DNA of 64,000 nt from Salana multivorans (GCF_003751805.1 NZ_RKHQ01000002.1:558001-622000), one strand, 5' to 3'; shown: positions 53,420 to 63,471, counted from the first letter of the stretch. Made by a program: numbers and translations. The notes: a model not told the origin generated them from the letters alone.

Positions 53420-54148
53420 CTACCGGCCGACGGTGCGCTGAGCTGCGACGACGCGCCGCCCGGCGCGGCGGGCGCTCGCCTCGGCCCGCAGCCAGCGCTG
53501 CTGCGCCGACGTCGGCTCCCCGGTGGCGCCGGGCGAGCTGGCCGAGGCGACTCCGCCGGGCGCGGCGGCCCCGCCGGGCGCACCGGCGAGTGCAGCGACC
53601 GGGACGGGGCCGCCGCGCCACGCGTGGCAGATCGCGAGCGCGAGGGCGTCGGCCGCGTCGGCCGGGCGCGGCGGGGCGTCGAGCCCGAGCACCCGCGTCA
53701 CCATCGTCGTGACCTGCTCCTTGCCCGCGCGGCCGTTCCCCGTGACGGCGGCCTTGACCTCGCTCGGGGTGTGCAGCGCGACGGGGATGCCGCGCCGGTG
53801 GGCGGCGACCATGGCGAGACCGGCTACCTGCGCCGTGGCCGTCACGGTCGAGACGTTCGACTGCGCGAACACCCGCTCGACCGCGACCGCGTCCGGAGCG
53901 AGCCGGTCCAGCCAGGTGTCGAGCGCGTCGGCGACGGCCACGAGGCGGGCCTCCAGCGGCAGGTCCGGCGAGGTGGTGACGACGCCGACGTCGACGATCC
54001 GGACGGTCCGCCCGGTCGCCGTCACGGCGCCGAGGCCGCACCGGGTGAGACCGGGGTCGACGCCGAGCACGGTCCGCCCGCGCGCCGCCGCGGCCCCGGT
54101 GTGGGGACGCAGCTCGAGCGGCGCGGGACGGTCGGAGCGCTGGGTCAC
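53420..54148 (-). CDS. ruvC: Holliday junction resolvase RuvC
   Basis: 242 residues. RNase H-fold nuclease. Acidic residues are visible in [27 protein letters not shown] and [17 protein letters not shown] Gly/Ala-rich C-terminal extension of about 55 residues follows the core ([12 protein letters not shown], then basic [11 protein letters not shown]), and about 20 extra residues precede it. GTG 54148 is preferred; a GTG at 54193 is possible but no ribosome-binding site settles it. Confidence 0.95.
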   Translation of the reverse strand: MTQRSDRPAPLELRPHTGAAAARGRTVLGVDPGLTRCGLGAVTATGRTVRIVDVGVVTTSPDLPLEARLVAVADALDTWLDRLAPDAVAVERVFAQSNVSTVTATAQVAGLAMVAAHRRGIPVALHTPSEVKAAVTGNGRAGKEQVTTMVTRVLGLDAPPRPADAADALALAICHAWRGGPVPVAALAGAPGGAAAPGGVASASSPGATGEPTSAQQRWLRAEASARRAGRRVVAAQRTVGR

Positions 54149-54241
54149 GCCGTCAGCCTGCCTCCTCCGTCGCACTCGGCCGGGTTCCGACACGCGCCGG
54201 CGCGTCGCGCTCCCCCGGTGCGGGCACGTCGGTCCGCCGCG

Positions 54242-55003
54242 TCAGTCCTCCGCGTCGAGCGCGGCGAGGACCTCGTCGGAGGCGTCGAAGTTCGCGTAGA
54301 CGTTCTGCACGTCGTCGGAGTCCTCGAGGGCCTCGATGAGCCGGAGCACCCTCCGGGCGCCCTCGACGTCGACCTCGATCGACACCGACGGGCGGAACTC
54401 CGCCTCGGCCGAGTCGTAGTCGAGGCCCGCGTCCTGGACGGCCTTGCGCACGGCGACGAAGTCGCTCGCCGGCGAGATGACCTCGAACGCCTCGCCGAGG
54501 TCGTTGACCTCCTCGGCGCCCGCGTCGAGGACGGCCAGCAGCACGTCGTCCTCCGTCAGGCCCTCCGACTTGGGCACGATGACGACGCCCTGGCGGGAGA
54601 ACATGTACGCGACGCTGCCCGGGTCGGCCATCGAGCCGCCGTTGCGCGTGAACGCGACCCGCACGTCCGCCGCGGCCCGGTTGCGGTTGTCGGTGAGGCA
54701 CTCGACGAGGAGCGCGACGCCGCCGGGCGCGTAGCCCTCGTACATGATCGTCTCGTAGTCGACCCCGCCGCCGTCGGCGCCCGAGCCGCGCTTGACCGCG
54801 CGGTCGATGTTCTCGTTCGGGACGGAGGACTTCTTCGCCTTCTGGATCGCGTCGTAGAGCGTCGGGTTTCCGCCGGGGTCACCGCCACCAGTGCGCGCCG
54901 CCACCTCGATGTTCTTGATGAGCTTGGCGAACAGCTTTCCGCGCTTCGCGTCCTTCGCGGCCTTCTGGTGCTTGGTGGTGGCCCACTTGGAGTGACCCGA
55001 CAT
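54242..55003 (-). CDS. yebC: YebC/PmpR family protein (translation or transcription factor)
   Basis: 253 residues. [25 protein letters not shown] is the family hallmark, with [16 protein letters not shown] and [22 protein letters not shown] following. YebC proteins were described as transcription regulators and more recently as helpers of polyproline translation, which would fit with EF-P. ATG 55003 has a GACGAGGA box. Confidence 0.96.
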   Translation of the reverse strand: MSGHSKWATTKHQKAAKDAKRGKLFAKLIKNIEVAARTGGGDPGGNPTLYDAIQKAKKSSVPNENIDRAVKRGSGADGGGVDYETIMYEGYAPGGVALLVECLTDNRNRAAADVRVAFTRNGGSMADPGSVAYMFSRQGVVIVPKSEGLTEDDVLLAVLDAGAEEVNDLGEAFEVISPASDFVAVRKAVQDAGLDYDSAEAEFRPSVSIEVDVEGARRVLRLIEALEDSDDVQNVYANFDASDEVLAALDAED

Positions 55004-55124
55004 CGGCGATCCTCGTCCCTGGTAGTGGTGAGTCCCGTCGAGGTCCGGTCGCTGGGCGGATCGAGCACCCAGGTCGCGGGACACGCCGACGGCTCGTCAA
55101 TCTTACCGGTCCCGTCCACCGGGC

Positions 55125-55697
55125 CTATCCGACGGCGGTGCCTTCCACCTGCGTCCCGAGCTCACGGACGCTGCCGTCCCAGCCGGGACGCAGCCATGCG
55201 AGCAGCTCGACCAGCTCGACGGGGAACAGCTCGACCTCGACGGAGGCGAGGTCCTCCGGCCGCCACCACGCGACCTCGTCCATGAACGAGCGCTCGACGT
55301 CGGTCCAGCCCGTCCGGTCCAGCTCGGCGTCGCCGACGACGCGGTCGAGCCGGGCGAGGAAGAAGACCTCGTCCTGACGCACCGAGCGGGCGTAGAAGTC
55401 GAAGACGGCCCGCCGGGTGGCGACCGGACCCTGCAGGAGCTCGGGATCGATCCGCAGCCCCGTCTCCTCCGCGACCTCGCGGGCGGCGGCGGCGCGCGGC
55501 GACTCCCCCGGGTCGATGCCGCCCCCGACCGTGAACCACCAGGTGCGCTCGACCTGGTGGGCGTCGTGGCCGCGCACGAGCAGGACGCGGTCCTCGGCGT
55601 CGAGCAGCAGGACGCGCGCGGCGCGGCGGAACGGGATGCCGTCCGGTCCGAGCCGCCACTCCTCCCCCGGCAGCCAGTCCCGGGGCGCCTCGGTCAT
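55125..55697 (-). CDS. NUDIX hydrolase
   Basis: 190 residues. The Nudix box is complete: GGGIDPGESPRAAAAREVAE continuing ETGL (about 81-104), with Mg-binding REVAEE. Hydrolyses a nucleoside diphosphate linked to another group; the substrate is unknown. ATG 55697 (MTEAPRDWLPGEEW) is 25 nt downstream of the PrsW stop. In many actinobacteria this region carries pdxS-pdxT instead. Confidence 0.9.
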   Translation of the reverse strand: MTEAPRDWLPGEEWRLGPDGIPFRRAARVLLLDAEDRVLLVRGHDAHQVERTWWFTVGGGIDPGESPRAAAAREVAEETGLRIDPELLQGPVATRRAVFDFYARSVRQDEVFFLARLDRVVGDAELDRTGWTDVERSFMDEVAWWRPEDLASVEVELFPVELVELLAWLRPGWDGSVRELGTQVEGTAVG

Positions 55698-55722
55698 CGG
55701 GACGGCTCCGTCGGACGCAGCA

Positions 55723-57078
55723 TCAGCCCAGCGGGCCGGCGGCGGTGAGGAAGGCCTGCCGGTCACCCCGGATCCGTCCGAGCAGCTCGGTCTCGGTCGT
55801 CGTGTGGGCGCGCAGGTCGGAGCGGCCGGTCGCGGCCCGCTGGCGCAGGTACGCGAGCGAGGTCGCGTCGCGGATGAACGACTTCATCGCGGTGCCGGCC
55901 CGCGGCCCCTTGCGCGCCGCCCACGCCCGCGCCTGGGAGCGCTGACGCAGCGACGCGATCATGGCGACCTCGTGCGGGGCGAACCAGCCGGCGGCGGCAT
56001 ACTCCCCGAGCCGCTGCGCGATGGCCGCCGCCTCCTGGCGCCGCAGCCAGAACGCGAGGATGACCGCCGCGGCGAACAGCGGCACCTGGACCAGGATGTA
56101 GAACGTGAAGAAGCTCGTCTCCCCGCCGAACCCGGCGAGCGTGGCGGAGGCGTTCCACAGCGCGTGCAGCAGCGCGGCCGAGAGCAGGCCGAGCGGGAAC
56201 ATCCACCAGGCCGCGTTCCGGTTCCGGCTGCGGCTCGCGATCCCGAGCGCGATGCCCGTGCACGCCGTGAACAGCACGTGCGCGAACGGCGAGAGCAGCC
56301 CGCGCATGACGAACGTGCTGGCGAGCGCCGACCCGGACGCGCCGAAGTAGAGGATGTTCTCGGTGAACGCGAACCCCGCCGCGACCACGGCGGCGTAGAC
56401 GATGCCGTCGACCACGCCGTCGAAGTAGGAGCGGCGCATGAGGAAGATGACGAGGACACCGAGGCCCTTCGTCGTCTCCTCGACGATCGGCGCCGACACG
56501 ACGGAGCTGACGACGTCGGCGACCACCGGGTCGCCGGTCAGCGCATAGGCCGTCTCGGCCACCCAGGTGTTGCCGTAGAACGAGAGGACGACGGAGACGC
56601 CGGCGCCCCACAGCAGCGCGAAGAGCAGCATGAGCTTCGGCTCGGGCTCCCAGCGGTCGAGCCACATGACCGCGGCGAGGACGACGATCAGCGGCAGGAG
56701 CGCCGCGACGAACGCGACGATGCCGTTGCCGATCCCGACGAGCGACAGGACGATCCACAGCCCCCACAGCGAGGCGAAGCCGACGAGCAGGAGGGCGATC
56801 GTCCCGCCGAGGCTCCCCCCGCCGGACGCGCTCCGCGGGTGCCACACCGACTGGACGGGCGGACCGGCGTAGGCGGGCGCGCCGTGGACCGGTCGCGCGG
56901 TCGCGGCCATGCCCGGGCGCTGCGGCGTCGGGTAGGAGGTCGGTGCCCCGTAGCCGCCGGGCGCCGGCGTTCCGTACGCACCGGCCGGCGGCGCGCCGTA
57001 CGCGCCGGGCGCCGGCGTCTGGCCGCCCTGCTGGGCGCGATGGACGTCGGGATAGGGACCGCTCGGAGGAGTCGTCAC
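55723..57078 (-). CDS. PrsW-like intramembrane metalloprotease
   Basis: 451 residues. An N-terminal Pro/Gly/Tyr/Ala-rich tail (1-75, repeated GAYG and GGYG) precedes 8-9 membrane helices. PrsW/CAAX-type motifs are present: SAPIVEETTKGLGVL (double Glu), AGFAFTENILYF (FxEN-like), SPFAHVLFTACTG (His) and LLHALWNAS. PrsW proteins cleave membrane anti-sigma factors in Bacillus; the substrate here is unknown. The C-terminal 100 residues are cytoplasmic and charged. GTG 57078 follows TAGGGT by 7 nt, suggesting leaderless mRNA. Confidence 0.88.
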   Translation of the reverse strand: MTTPPSGPYPDVHRAQQGGQTPAPGAYGAPPAGAYGTPAPGGYGAPTSYPTPQRPGMAATARPVHGAPAYAGPPVQSVWHPRSASGGGSLGGTIALLLVGFASLWGLWIVLSLVGIGNGIVAFVAALLPLIVVLAAVMWLDRWEPEPKLMLLFALLWGAGVSVVLSFYGNTWVAETAYALTGDPVVADVVSSVVSAPIVEETTKGLGVLVIFLMRRSYFDGVVDGIVYAAVVAAGFAFTENILYFGASGSALASTFVMRGLLSPFAHVLFTACTGIALGIASRSRNRNAAWWMFPLGLLSAALLHALWNASATLAGFGGETSFFTFYILVQVPLFAAAVILAFWLRRQEAAAIAQRLGEYAAAGWFAPHEVAMIASLRQRSQARAWAARKGPRAGTAMKSFIRDATSLAYLRQRAATGRSDLRAHTTTETELLGRIRGDRQAFLTAAGPLG

Positions 57079-57085
57079 GTCGAGC

Positions 57086-57091
57086 ACCCTA
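57086..57091 (-). promoter_or_regulatory. -10 element for leaderless PrsW-like gene
   Basis: TAGGGT on the minus strand, 7 nt before the GTG start. No Shine-Dalgarno precedes the start. Confidence 0.45.
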
Positions 57092-57160
57092 TCGGCGTCC
57101 GGGCCGGGACCGGCCAGCGCGACGCGGCCGGTCGCGACTCGGACCCGGCCGACCTCGACC

Positions 57161-57330
57161 TCGACCTCGCCGACCTCGTGCTCCGCCACCGAACGATCAG
57201 GGTCGACGTCCGTCACTCCGGATCAGTCGACGGTGCTGACGTTCGCCCGGCCCTGCGTCGACCTCGCCGACCTCGTGCTCCGCTACCGAACGGTCAGGGT
57301 CGACGTCCGTCACCGCGGGTCAGTCGACGG
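57161..57330. repeat. 73-bp direct repeat, 97-bp period
   Basis: Copies at 57161-57233 and 57258-57330 align without gaps and differ at only a handful of positions. The second copy covers the last codons and stop of the LemA-like gene, so the first is a duplicate of that gene end plus its downstream sequence. Both copies keep the same minus-strand reading (TDVDPDRSVAEHEVGEV). This looks like a recent small tandem duplication. Confidence 0.85.
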
Positions 57331-57901
57331 CGTCGTCCATCTCGAACGTCCGCGGCATCCGGGCGTGCCCGGCGAGCCGGAACAGCCGGACGCCCGGCTT
57401 GAGCCGGACGCGCCGCGTCTGCATGACGGCGTCGTTGTGGAACCGCCGGGCCAGCCCGACGCGGTGGGACGCCTGCGTCACCTCGACCACGAGCTGGTCC
57501 TCGGCGAACGACGGGTCCTCCTCGTCCTGCTCCAGGACGGCGCGCAGCACGCGCGTGAGATCGCTCTCGACGACCTCGCGCTCGGGGGTCAGCGTCGCCC
57601 GTCCGGGCTCGCGGTGCCCGCCGGCCGACGCGGCACGGTCGGCGTCGAGGTCGGCCTCCAGCGCCTCCGACAGCGCGGCGTCGGCCGCCGACGCGAGCAG
57701 GAGCGAGGACGCCGGGTCGAGCCGTCCCGACGCGGCCAGCTCGGCCGAGAGCCCGGCCCGGCGCAGGAGCTGGGCGTCCAGCGTCGCGCCCGTCCGGCTC
57801 ACCTTCTGGTGCAGCAGGTCGATCCGGTTGGCGTGGGCGAGGGTGATCCACAGGAGCAGCGCGAGCACCCCCACGACGACGAGGGCGATCTCGGCGGTCA
57901 C
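57320..57901 (-). CDS. LemA-like membrane protein
   Basis: 193 residues. An N-terminal membrane helix (about 4-22) and a helical domain with LHQKVSRTGATLDAQLLRR (about 31-49) and VGLARRFHNDAVMQTRRVR near the end, reminiscent of LemA (D-x-Q-L-x-R-R ... R-x-Y-N-D-A-V). Similarity is distant. Function unknown. GTG start overlaps the pimA stop (GTGA). The extreme C-terminus lies in the 73-bp repeat. Confidence 0.7.
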   Translation of the reverse strand: MTAEIALVVVGVLALLLWITLAHANRIDLLHQKVSRTGATLDAQLLRRAGLSAELAASGRLDPASSLLLASAADAALSEALEADLDADRAASAGGHREPGRATLTPEREVVESDLTRVLRAVLEQDEEDPSFAEDQLVVEVTQASHRVGLARRFHNDAVMQTRRVRLKPGVRLFRLAGHARMPRTFEMDDAVD

Positions 57902-59073
57902 GGTGTCCTCCCCTCGCTCGTCCCGTCGGTCCTCGGCTCGGCCACGTCGTCCAGGACGGCGCGGGGGTCCTCGCCGACGGCCAGCCGGTAGACCTCGAGC
58001 ACCTGCTGCGTCACGACGTCCCAGTCGTACTGCTCGCGCCACGTCGCGGCGTGGGCCCGGCGCCGGTCGGACTCCTCGCGGTCGGTCAGGGCGACGGCGA
58101 CCGTCCGCGCCAGCTCCTCCGGGTCGCCGACGGGGAACGTGTACCCCGCGCGCCCCTCGTCGAGCACGCGGCGGAACGCCGGGATGTCCGACGCGACGAC
58201 GACGGCGTCGGCGCCCATCGCCTCGACCAGGACGATCCCGAAGCTCTCGCCGCCCGTCTGCGGCGCCAGGTAGACGTCGGCCGAGCGCAGCAGCTCCGCC
58301 TTCTCCGCGTCGGTGATCTCGCCGAGCAGCTCGAGCGTCCCCGGGTGCCGCGCGTCGATCGCACGCGCCTCGGCGAGGTCGCCCCGCCCGGCCACCAGCA
58401 CCCGCACGCCCGGCACCAGCTCGCGCAGCCGCGGCAGGGCCTCGAGCAGCACGCCGAGCCCCTTGCGCGGCTCGTCGGTCCGGCCGAGGAACACCACGGT
58501 CGGGCGCTCCGGCGTGCCCCGCCACTCCGGTCGCGGGCTCGCGGCGCGGAACTGGGCGAGCTCGACGCCGTTCGGGACGACGACGGCGTCGCCGCCGATG
58601 TGCTCGACGACGGTGCGCCGCGCCTCCTCGGATACGGCGATCCGGGCGGCGATCCGCTCGAGCGACGGCCGGAGCATCGGGTAGGCGATGTGCATCGCGC
58701 GGGACCGGTCGGTCGCGGTGTGGAACGTGCAGACGACCGCCGTCTCCGCGTTCCACAGCGCGAGCAGGCTGACGCTCGGGCTCAGCGGCTCGTGGATGTG
58801 CACGACGTCGAAGTCGCCGCGCTCGAGCCAGGCGTTGACCCGCCGCGCGGTGACCGGCCCGAACGCCAGGCGCGCGACGGAGCCGTTGTACCGGACGGCG
58901 ACGCTGCGCCCGGTCCCGACGACGTAGTCCGGCAGGTCCGTGTCGTCCTCGGCCGGGGCGAGCACGCTCACCGTGTGCCCGAGGGCGATGAGCCGCGCGG
59001 CGAGGTCCTTCACGTGGATCTGGACCCCGCCGGGGGCGTCCATCGAGTACGGGCAGACGATTCCGATCCGCAT
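57898..59073 (-). CDS. pimA: Phosphatidylinositol alpha-mannosyltransferase PimA-like
   Basis: 391 residues. GT-B glycosyltransferase family 4: MRIGIVCPYSMDAPGGVQIHV (PGGVQ loop), VHIHEPLSPS, VVFLGRTDEPRKGLGVLLEA, and the E-x7-E region GESFGIVLVEAMGADAVVV. Transfers mannose from GDP-Man to phosphatidylinositol on the cytoplasmic leaflet, the first step to PIMs and lipoglycans. The order pgsA, acyltransferase, pimA supports the assignment. One-base overlap (TGATG) with the acyltransferase gene. Confidence 0.93.
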   Translation of the reverse strand: MRIGIVCPYSMDAPGGVQIHVKDLAARLIALGHTVSVLAPAEDDTDLPDYVVGTGRSVAVRYNGSVARLAFGPVTARRVNAWLERGDFDVVHIHEPLSPSVSLLALWNAETAVVCTFHTATDRSRAMHIAYPMLRPSLERIAARIAVSEEARRTVVEHIGGDAVVVPNGVELAQFRAASPRPEWRGTPERPTVVFLGRTDEPRKGLGVLLEALPRLRELVPGVRVLVAGRGDLAEARAIDARHPGTLELLGEITDAEKAELLRSADVYLAPQTGGESFGIVLVEAMGADAVVVASDIPAFRRVLDEGRAGYTFPVGDPEELARTVAVALTDREESDRRRAHAATWREQYDWDVVTQQVLEVYRLAVGEDPRAVLDDVAEPRTDGTSEGRTP

Positions 59074-60041
59074 CAGCTCGGCGCCCCCTCGGACGCTCGC
59101 GCGCGCTGCCGCGCGAGCCGGTCGGCGTCGAGGTCGGAGAGGAACACCTTCTGGAGCATGTGCCAGTCCTCCGGGTGCCGGGCGTAGGCGTCGAACAGGG
59201 CGGTCACCCACTCCTGCGTCACCAGGTCGAGCGGTCGCCGGCGACCGTCGGCGTCGCGGGTCGGGATCGCCGGCAGGAACTCGACGACCAGCCCCCACGG
59301 CGAGCCGGCGGCGCGGCGCCGCTCGCCGCGCAGCCGCTCGTAGTGGATCGCGACGGGCAGCAGCTCGTGCGAGCCGGTCGAGGCGAGCGCGGCCGGGCCG
59401 GCGGCGACGCGGGCTGCGTGCCCGGCGATCGTCACCTCGACGCCGTGCGCCGACAGGTCGCGGTCGGCCAGGAGCGGCACGATCCTCGGTCCGGTGCGCG
59501 CCTTGCGCACGAGCGTGCGGAACGTCCCGCCGCCCTTCTCGAACGGGACGATCTCGATCCCGAGCCCGGAGCGGAAGGCGAGGAACTCCTCGTAGAGGCC
59601 GTCCGGCAGCTTCTCCGCGACGGTGAGGACGGGCGCGATGTGCGCCCCAGCCCAGGCGCCGGCGAGGTCCCAGTTGCCGGAGTGCCCGAGGGCGAGGACG
59701 GCCGTGCCGGCGTCGTCCGTCACGCGCGTGACGCGCTCGACGCCGACGGGGCGGACGCGGGCCGCGATGCGTTCCGGCGTCCACCCGGGAAGCTGGAACG
59801 CCTCAGCGAAGTAGCGCAGGTAGGAGCGCATGCCGGCGCGGGAGCACCGGCGCAGCTCCCGCGGGTCGAGGTCGGGGCGCAGCCGGTGCAGGTTGCTCTG
59901 GAGCTGGCGGACGCCGCTGAGCCGGAGCGCCCACACGACGTCGGCCACGAGGTGCGCGCCGCCGCGGACGAGGGCGTCGGGCAGCCGGCGGACGTTGCGC
60001 CAGGCGAACGCGTAGAGGTCGGCCGTCCGCAGGCCGCTCAT
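59073..60041 (-). CDS. Phosphatidylinositol mannoside acyltransferase
   Basis: 322 residues of the LpxL/HtrB-like acyltransferase family. The H-x4-D motif is ALGHSGNWDLAG (about 118-129), with the downstream acceptor region EKGGGTFRTLVRKA and LADRDLSAHGVEV. In mycobacteria the homologue (PatA) acylates the PimA-added mannose. Starts inside the pgsA stop (ATGA). Confidence 0.92.
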   Translation of the reverse strand: MSGLRTADLYAFAWRNVRRLPDALVRGGAHLVADVVWALRLSGVRQLQSNLHRLRPDLDPRELRRCSRAGMRSYLRYFAEAFQLPGWTPERIAARVRPVGVERVTRVTDDAGTAVLALGHSGNWDLAGAWAGAHIAPVLTVAEKLPDGLYEEFLAFRSGLGIEIVPFEKGGGTFRTLVRKARTGPRIVPLLADRDLSAHGVEVTIAGHAARVAAGPAALASTGSHELLPVAIHYERLRGERRRAAGSPWGLVVEFLPAIPTRDADGRRRPLDLVTQEWVTALFDAYARHPEDWHMLQKVFLSDLDADRLARQRARASEGAPS

Positions 60042-60691
60042 GCCTCGGCTCCGGCCGGCGGCGTCGCGTCACCGGCGGCGTCCGCCGCGCGGGCGCGGAG
60101 CTGGCGGCGCACGCCGAGGATGCGCTGGAACGCCGTGACGAGGGAGAGCGCGGCGAGCACCCAGAGCGTCACCTCGAGGACGACGAGCGGGAGCACGCTC
60201 ATCCCGACGAACGCCGTGGCGACGAGCGTGATGACGAGCCGGTCGCTCCGCTCGGCGAGCCCGCCCGACGCCGTGCAGCCGATCGACTCGGCCTTGGCGC
60301 GGGCGTAGGGCACGATCCCGCCGAGCACGAGGCAGGCCAGCGCACCCCACACGCCCCAGGCGTGACCGTGCGCGGCGAGGTGGATCGCGAGCGCGACGAA
60401 CAGCGCGCCGTCGGCGAACCGGTCCATCACGGAGTCGAGGAACGACCCCCACGCCCCGGCCGTCCCGGAGATCCTGGCCATCGTTCCGTCGAGGGAGTCG
60501 AAGAAGACGAAGAACGCGATGAGCCACGCGCCGCCGGCCAGCCGGCCCGTCGCGACGAGCCCGAGCGCGGCCGCGATGGTGCCGATCGTGCCGATGACGG
60601 TGACGGCGTCGGGGGTGAGCCCGATCCGCAGGAGCCCCTTGGCCAGCGGGGTGAACAGACGGCCGATGACGCCGCGCAGCCTGCCGAACAT
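60038..60691 (-). CDS. pgsA: Phosphatidylinositol phosphate synthase (CDP-alcohol phosphatidyltransferase)
   Basis: 217 residues, about six helices. The CDP-alcohol motif D-x2-DG-x2-AR-x8-G-x3-D-x3-D is complete: DSLDGTMARISG to FLDSVMDRF (about 65-92). In this gene cluster the enzyme makes phosphatidylinositol phosphate from CDP-diacylglycerol and inositol phosphate. AAGGAGAG box 8 nt before ATG 60691. 2 nt after the HIT gene. Confidence 0.93.
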   Translation of the reverse strand: MFGRLRGVIGRLFTPLAKGLLRIGLTPDAVTVIGTIGTIAAALGLVATGRLAGGAWLIAFFVFFDSLDGTMARISGTAGAWGSFLDSVMDRFADGALFVALAIHLAAHGHAWGVWGALACLVLGGIVPYARAKAESIGCTASGGLAERSDRLVITLVATAFVGMSVLPLVVLEVTLWVLAALSLVTAFQRILGVRRQLRARAADAAGDATPPAGAEA

Positions 60692-60693
60692 CG

Positions 60694-61320
60694 TCAGCTC
60701 TCCTTCTCGGGCGCCTGCGGCGCGTTCGCGTGGGTGTCCCAGCCGTCGTGGAGCGCGCGCCACGACTGGCCGAGCAGCTGCGGGAGCGGCTTCGTGCCGG
60801 CGACGATCGGCATGAAGTTCGCGTCCCCCTGCCACCGCGGCACGACGTGCTGGTGCAGGTGCGCGGCGATCCCGGCCCCGCCGACCGCCCCCTGGTTGAC
60901 GCCGAGGTTGAACCCGGCCGGGGAGGAGACGCCCCGCAGCACCCGCATCGCCTGCTGCGTCAGCGTCGCGACCTCGACCAGCTCCGCCCGGTCCAGCTCG
61001 GGGTAGCCCGCCACGTGCCGGTACGGCACGACCATGAGGTGGCCCGGGTTGTAGGGGTAGAGGTTGAGCACCACGTAGGCGCGCTCGCCCCGGTGCACCA
61101 CGAGGCCCGCCTCGTCGGTCATCGACGGGATGCGGCAGAACGGGCAGTCCCCCGCGTCCGTCGAGGCCGGCTTGTCCGCGCCATCGATGTAGACCATCCG
61201 GTGCGGCGTCCACAGTCGCTGGAACGGGTCGGGGTCCCCGGCGAGGTCCGCGGCCGACTCGACGGTCGCGTCCTCGCCGGGCGTCGTCCCGGCGGCGGTC
61301 GGCTGGTCGCTCACGCTCAT
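60694..61320 (-). CDS. HIT family hydrolase
   Basis: 208 residues. The histidine triad is AAHLHQHVVPRW (about 152-163) and DCPFCRIPSM carries the two cysteines seen in zinc-containing HIT proteins. Probable nucleotide phosphorylase or hydrolase (Ap4A phosphorylase-like in the mycobacterial homologue). Lies 3 nt after thrS. Confidence 0.92.
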   Translation of the reverse strand: MSVSDQPTAAGTTPGEDATVESAADLAGDPDPFQRLWTPHRMVYIDGADKPASTDAGDCPFCRIPSMTDEAGLVVHRGERAYVVLNLYPYNPGHLMVVPYRHVAGYPELDRAELVEVATLTQQAMRVLRGVSSPAGFNLGVNQGAVGGAGIAAHLHQHVVPRWQGDANFMPIVAGTKPLPQLLGQSWRALHDGWDTHANAPQAPEKES

Positions 61321-61323
61321 CGC

Positions 61324-63357
61324 CTAGGCGGTGCGGTCCGCGATCGCCGTCGTGATGAGCTCGATCGCCTCGTCGACCGGCACGCCGTTGCGCTGCGTCC
61401 CGTCGCGGAACCGGAAGCTCACGGCCCCGGCGTCCGCGTCGTCTCCGCCCGCGATGAGGATGAACGGCGGCTTCTGCGTCGTCGCCGTCCGGATCTTCTT
61501 GTTGAACCGGTCGTCGGAGGCGTCCAGCTCGGCCCGGACGCCGGCCGCGCGCAGCCGGGCGACGACGTCGCCGAGGTAGTCGTTGAACGGCTCGGCGACG
61601 GGCACGGCGATGACCTGGACGGGAGCGAGCCAGGCCGGGAAGGCGCCGGCGTAGTGCTCCAGCAGGATCGCGAAGAACCGCTCGATCGAGCCGAACAGGG
61701 CGCGGTGGATCATCACCGGGCGCTGCCGCGAGCCGTCGGCCGCCTGGTAGGTCAGGTCGAACCGCTCGGGCAGGTTGAAGTCGAGCTGGATCGTCGAGAG
61801 CTGCCACGTCCGGCCGATGGCGTCGCGCGCCTGGACGGAGATCTTCGGGCCGTAGAACGCGGCGCCGCCCGGGTCGTCGACGAGGTCGAGCCCCGAGGCG
61901 GTCGCGACCTCGCGCAGGGTCTCGGTCGCCTCGTGCCACGTCGCGTCGTCGCCGACGGACTTCTCGGGGTTGCGGGTCGACAGCTCGAGGTAGAAGTCGT
62001 CGAGGCCGTAGTCCCGCAGCAGGTCGAGGACGAAGTCGAGCAGGCTCGCCAGCTCCTCGCGCATCTGCTCGCGCGTGGTGTAGATGTGCGCGTCGTCCTG
62101 GGTGAACCCGCGCGCCCGGGTGAGCCCGTGCACGACGCCCGACTTCTCGTACCGGTAGACGGTGCCGAACTCGAACAGCCGCAGCGGCAGCTCGCGGTAG
62201 GACCGGCCGCGGGAGTCGAAGATCAGGTTGTGCATCGGGCAGTTCATGGGCTTGAGGTAGTAGTCCTGGCCCTCGCGCTTGACGGTGCCGTCCGCGTGGT
62301 GCTCGGTGTCGAGGTGCATCGGCGGGTACATGCCGTCGGCGTACCAGTCGAGGTGTCCGGAGACCTCGAAGAGCTTGCCCTTGGTGGCGTGCGGCGAGTA
62401 CACGAACTCGTAGCCGGCCTCGACGTGCCGACGGCGGCTGTACTCCTCCATCGCCATCCGCACGACGCCACCGCGGGGGTGGAACACGGGCAGCCCGGAG
62501 CCGATCTCCTCCGGGAAGGAGAACAGGTCCAGCTCGGTCCCGAGGCGGCGGTGGTCCCGGCGCTCCGCCTCGGCGAGCCGGTCGGTGTAGGCCTTGAGCT
62601 CGTCCTTGGACGGCCACGCCGTCCCGTAGACGCGCTGGAGCTGCGGGTTCTTCTCGCTGCCGCGCCAGTAGGCCGCGGCCGAGCGCATGAGCTGGAACCC
62701 GTTGCCGATGAGCCGGGTGCTCGGCAGGTGCGGTCCGCGGCACAGGTCCTTCCAGACCACCGTCTCGGACTCGCGGCCGGCGCCGCGCACGTTGTCGTAG
62801 ATCGTCAGCTCGCCGCCGCCGACCTCGACGGACGCGCCCTCGGCCGCCGCGGCGGTCTCGGTGTCGGAGCCGCCCTTGAGGCCGATCAGCTCGAGCTTGT
62901 ACGGCTCGGTCGCGAGCTCGGCCCGCGCCTCGTCGTCGGACACGACGCGCCGACGGAACGTCTGTCCCTCCTTGACGATCCGCCCCATCACCTTCTCCAG
63001 CTCGCGGAGCTGGTCGGGGGTGAACGGGGTCTCGACGTCGAAGTCGTAGTAGAAGCCGTCCGTGATGGGCGGGCCGATGCCCAGCCTCGCGTCGGGGTTC
63101 ACCTGCTGGACCGCCTGCGCGAGGACGTGCGCCGTCGAGTGCCGCAGGATCGCGAGCCCGTCGGGCGAGTCGATCGTGACGCGCTCGACGACGGCGTCCG
63201 CCGGCAGCTCACGGTCCAGGTCGCGCAGCTCGCCGTCGACGCGAACCGCCACGACGGCCCCGGGTCCCTTGGCCTCCGCGCCCACCAGCGTCGTCGCCGT
63301 CGTGCCCGCCTCGATCTCGGTGGGAACGCCGTCGAGGGTGATGCTCACGCTGGGCAC
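61324..63357 (-). CDS. thrS: Threonyl-tRNA synthetase
   Basis: 677 residues. TGS domain at the N-terminus, editing domain with [12 protein letters not shown] and [12 protein letters not shown], class II core with [15 protein letters not shown] (zinc Cys), [11 protein letters not shown] and [20 protein letters not shown], then the anticodon domain. GTG 63357 ([10 protein letters not shown]) is 8 nt after AGGAG. First gene of the thrS-HIT-pgsA-acyltransferase-pimA-lemA operon. Confidence 0.97.
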   Translation of the reverse strand: MPSVSITLDGVPTEIEAGTTATTLVGAEAKGPGAVVAVRVDGELRDLDRELPADAVVERVTIDSPDGLAILRHSTAHVLAQAVQQVNPDARLGIGPPITDGFYYDFDVETPFTPDQLRELEKVMGRIVKEGQTFRRRVVSDDEARAELATEPYKLELIGLKGGSDTETAAAAEGASVEVGGGELTIYDNVRGAGRESETVVWKDLCRGPHLPSTRLIGNGFQLMRSAAAYWRGSEKNPQLQRVYGTAWPSKDELKAYTDRLAEAERRDHRRLGTELDLFSFPEEIGSGLPVFHPRGGVVRMAMEEYSRRRHVEAGYEFVYSPHATKGKLFEVSGHLDWYADGMYPPMHLDTEHHADGTVKREGQDYYLKPMNCPMHNLIFDSRGRSYRELPLRLFEFGTVYRYEKSGVVHGLTRARGFTQDDAHIYTTREQMREELASLLDFVLDLLRDYGLDDFYLELSTRNPEKSVGDDATWHEATETLREVATASGLDLVDDPGGAAFYGPKISVQARDAIGRTWQLSTIQLDFNLPERFDLTYQAADGSRQRPVMIHRALFGSIERFFAILLEHYAGAFPAWLAPVQVIAVPVAEPFNDYLGDVVARLRAAGVRAELDASDDRFNKKIRTATTQKPPFILIAGGDDADAGAVSFRFRDGTQRNGVPVDEAIELITTAIADRTA

Positions 63358-63437
63358 GTCAGGACTCCTGGTGGTGCGGGGAGATGGGTCGGGGTGGACC
63401 GGCCGGCCCACCCCGCGAGCCTACTGCGGGAAAGACG

Positions 63438-63469
63438 AAAGCCCGGAACCGTCTCCGGTTCCGGGCTTT
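63438..63469 (-). terminator. Terminator of the tRNA cluster
   Basis: A perfect 14-bp hairpin (AAAGCCCGGAACCG, TCTC loop) with A and T runs at its base, 2 nt beyond the tRNA-Val CCA end. It would work on both strands. Confidence 0.9.
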
Positions 63470-63471
63470 GC

